Origin: Candidatus Equihabitans merdae
Lineage (GTDB): Bacteria > Bacillota > Clostridia > Lachnospirales > Lachnospiraceae
Direction: 5' to 3'
Length of the DNA stretch: 7,880 bases
NCBI GenBank assembly: GCA_018065025.1
Contig: JAGHUB010000390.1
Location: 1 to 7,880 of the forward strand
The position numbers and the translations under genes are program-made. Under the pieces are notes generated by a model. That model was not told where the DNA came from and did not search any database. It worked only from the letters and a program-made list of their open reading frames with translations. Below, piece by piece: positions 6,551-7,880 of this stretch. Each line of letters starts with the position of its first letter. Positions within the stretch are counted from its first letter, which is position 1.

Positions 6551-6603
6551 ATTTTCCAAAACATCCTGTCCCAACCAAAACCCAAAGAAAGGAACTGAAA
6601 GAA

Positions 6604-7880
6604 ATGAGCAACATCCCTTACAAAATCTATCTTGAAGAAAACGAGATTCCCACAAGTTGGTACAATCTGAGAGCTGATATGCCCACCAAGCCGGCTCCCC
6701 TTCTGAACCCCGGTACACTTCAGCCCCTGACCAAAGACGAACTGACACCTATCTTCTGTGAAGAACTGGTTAATCAGGAACTGGATAACGATACAGCTTA
6801 CATCCCGATCCCGGAAGATGTTCTGAATTTCTACAAGATGTATCGTCCCTCACCGCTGACACATGCTGAATTCCTGGAAAAAGCTCTGGATACACCGGCC
6901 AAGATCTACTACAAGTTCGAAGGCAACAACACATCCGGCAGCCACAAACTGAATTCTGCTATCGCCCAGGCCTATTATGCAAAGAAACAGGGTCTGAAGG
7001 GTGTTACAACCGAAACAGGTGCAGGTCAGGGGGGTACAGCCCTTTCCATGTCCTGTGCTTTCATGGATCTGGACTGCAAAGTTTACATGGTAAAATGTTC
7101 TTACGAACAGAAACCCTTCCGTCGTGAAGTTATGCGTACATACGGCGCCGATGTTACACCTTCTCCGTCTGAAACCACAAATGTAGGTCGTCAGATTTTG
7201 GCTGAGCATCCCGGCACAACAGGTTCTCTTGGCTGCGCCATCTCCGAAGCTGTTGAAGTAGCTGTTACTAACGAAGGTTATCGTTATGTTCTGGGCAGCG
7301 TTCTGAACCAGGTTCTGCTGCATCAGAGTATCATCGGTCTGGAAGCTAAGGCTGCCTGCGATAAGTATGGTATCAAACCCGACATGATCATCGGCTGTGC
7401 CGGTGGCGGTTCTAACCTTGGTGGTCTGATTGCTCCCTTCATGGGCGAAAAACTTCGCGGCGAAGCTGATTATGAAATCATCGCTGTTGAACCGGCTTCC
7501 TGCCCCAGCTTCACACGCGGTAAATTCGCATATGACTTCTGTGATACAGGTCGTGTCTGCCCGCTGGCTAAGATGTACACTCTGGGTCATGACTTCATTC
7601 CGTCAGCCAACCATGCCGGCGGTCTCCGCTTCCACGGCATGAGCGCAGTTCTGTCTCAGCTGTACCATGATGGTTACATGAAGGCTGTTGCTGTTGAACA
7701 GACCAACGTCTTCGAAGCTGCTGAACTGTTCGCTAAGACAGAAGGTATCCTGCCCGCTCCGGAATCAAGCCACGCTATCCGCGTCGCTATCGACGAAGCT
7801 CTGAAGTGCAAGGAAACAGGCGAAGAAAAGACTATCATCCTTGGTCTGACAGGTACAGGTTACTTCGATCTGTATGCTTA
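6604..7880 (+). CDS. trpB: Tryptophan synthase beta chain, TrpB2 type (right end missing)
   Basis: PLP enzyme condensing indole with L-serine to give L-tryptophan. The window holds 425 codons; TrpB2 proteins are usually about 450 residues, so little is missing. Seen: the long TrpB2-type N-terminal extension (about 1-80) absent from classical TrpB, RPSPLTHAEF (81-90), the PLP-lysine motif NTSGSHKLNSA with Lys115, ETGAGQGG (137-144) with catalytic Glu137, the phosphate-binding loop GGGSN (267-271), and the C-terminal LTGTGYFD (415-422). The ATG at 6604 follows AAAGGA (6588-6593) by 10 nt and sits 53 nt after the T-box terminator. The T-box reads a Trp codon, which supports tryptophan synthesis in vivo. 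TrpB2 can work without TrpA as an indole-salvage enzyme; whether trpA or other trp genes follow cannot be seen. Codon use is strongly biased (CTG, CGT, GGT, GCT, GAA), suggesting high expression when induced. Confidence 0.95.
   Translation, partial: MSNIPYKIYLEENEIPTSWYNLRADMPTKPAPLLNPGTLQPLTKDELTPIFCEELVNQELDNDTAYIPIPEDVLNFYKMYRPSPLTHAEFLEKALDTPAKIYYKFEGNNTSGSHKLNSAIAQAYYAKKQGLKGVTTETGAGQGGTALSMSCAFMDLDCKVYMVKCSYEQKPFRREVMRTYGADVTPSPSETTNVGRQILAEHPGTTGSLGCAISEAVEVAVTNEGYRYVLGSVLNQVLLHQSIIGLEAKAACDKYGIKPDMIIGCAGGGSNLGGLIAPFMGEKLRGEADYEIIAVEPASCPSFTRGKFAYDFCDTGRVCPLAKMYTLGHDFIPSANHAGGLRFHGMSAVLSQLYHDGYMKAVAVEQTNVFEAAELFAKTEGILPAPESSHAIRVAIDEALKCKETGEEKTIILGLTGTGYFDLYA

Noticed and set aside
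6400..6748. Minus-strand open frames across the T-box leader and the start of trpB
   Set aside because: They overlap conserved T-box structure and trpB coding sequence, and their translations are rich in Trp, Arg and Cys without any known motif.
6850..7590. 246-codon open reading frame antisense to trpB
   Set aside because: It lies entirely within a well-supported trpB whose biased codon use leaves few stops on the opposite strand; the translation shows no recognisable domain and no ribosome binding site was found.
1..7880. Search for CRISPR arrays, transposases, integrase sites, tRNAs and defence genes
   Set aside because: No regularly spaced repeats, no terminal inverted repeats with a transposase and no tRNA-like fold were seen; all long coding regions are housekeeping metabolic genes.

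Overview
The window looks like a chromosomal piece of a Gram-positive clostridial genome, most likely a Lachnospiraceae-type organism. This is inferred from several things: a tRNA-Trp-responsive T-box leader, a short MetH without the AdoMet activation domain, a group III-type phosphofructokinase, a BMP-family lipoprotein with a lipobox, and purine-rich Shine-Dalgarno sites with some GTG starts. No mobile element, tRNA, rRNA or CRISPR array is visible.

Minus strand, positions 1-6139: five genes point left. In transcription order they are a BMP-family (PnrA/Med-like) substrate-binding lipoprotein, a D-2-hydroxyacid dehydrogenase, metF (5,10-methylenetetrahydrofolate reductase), metH (cobalamin-dependent methionine synthase) and the N-terminal part of a 6-phosphofructokinase that runs off the left edge. 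Gaps are 39 nt, 76 nt, a 4-nt overlap (metF/metH, GTGA) and 90 nt. I see no convincing intrinsic terminator between them, so they may form one transcript. An extended -10 element before pfkA suggests it also has its own promoter. MetF makes 5-methyl-THF and MetH uses it to methylate homocysteine, so these two form the methyl branch of one-carbon metabolism. The link of the lipoprotein and the dehydrogenase to that branch is inferred from position only.

Intergenic control region, 6140-6603 (464 nt): this holds divergent promoters whose -35 regions overlap around a TTGACAA heptamer, two small inverted repeats in the leader of the lipoprotein gene, and a complete T-box riboswitch reading right. 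The T-box has the AGTA/GAA specifier-loop motif, a TGG (Trp) specifier, a Stem IIA/B-type pseudoknot, a Stem III hairpin, an antiterminator with a TGGC bulge, and an overlapping intrinsic terminator.

Plus strand, 6604-7880: a TrpB2-type tryptophan synthase beta chain, cut off by the right edge after 425 codons. The Trp specifier and the Trp biosynthetic product agree, so uncharged tRNA-Trp should switch this gene on.

I found no clearly new biological system. The points most worth checking are the tRNA-Trp-controlled TrpB2, the shared divergent promoter, and the orphan BMP lipoprotein and D-2-hydroxyacid dehydrogenase upstream of metF-metH.
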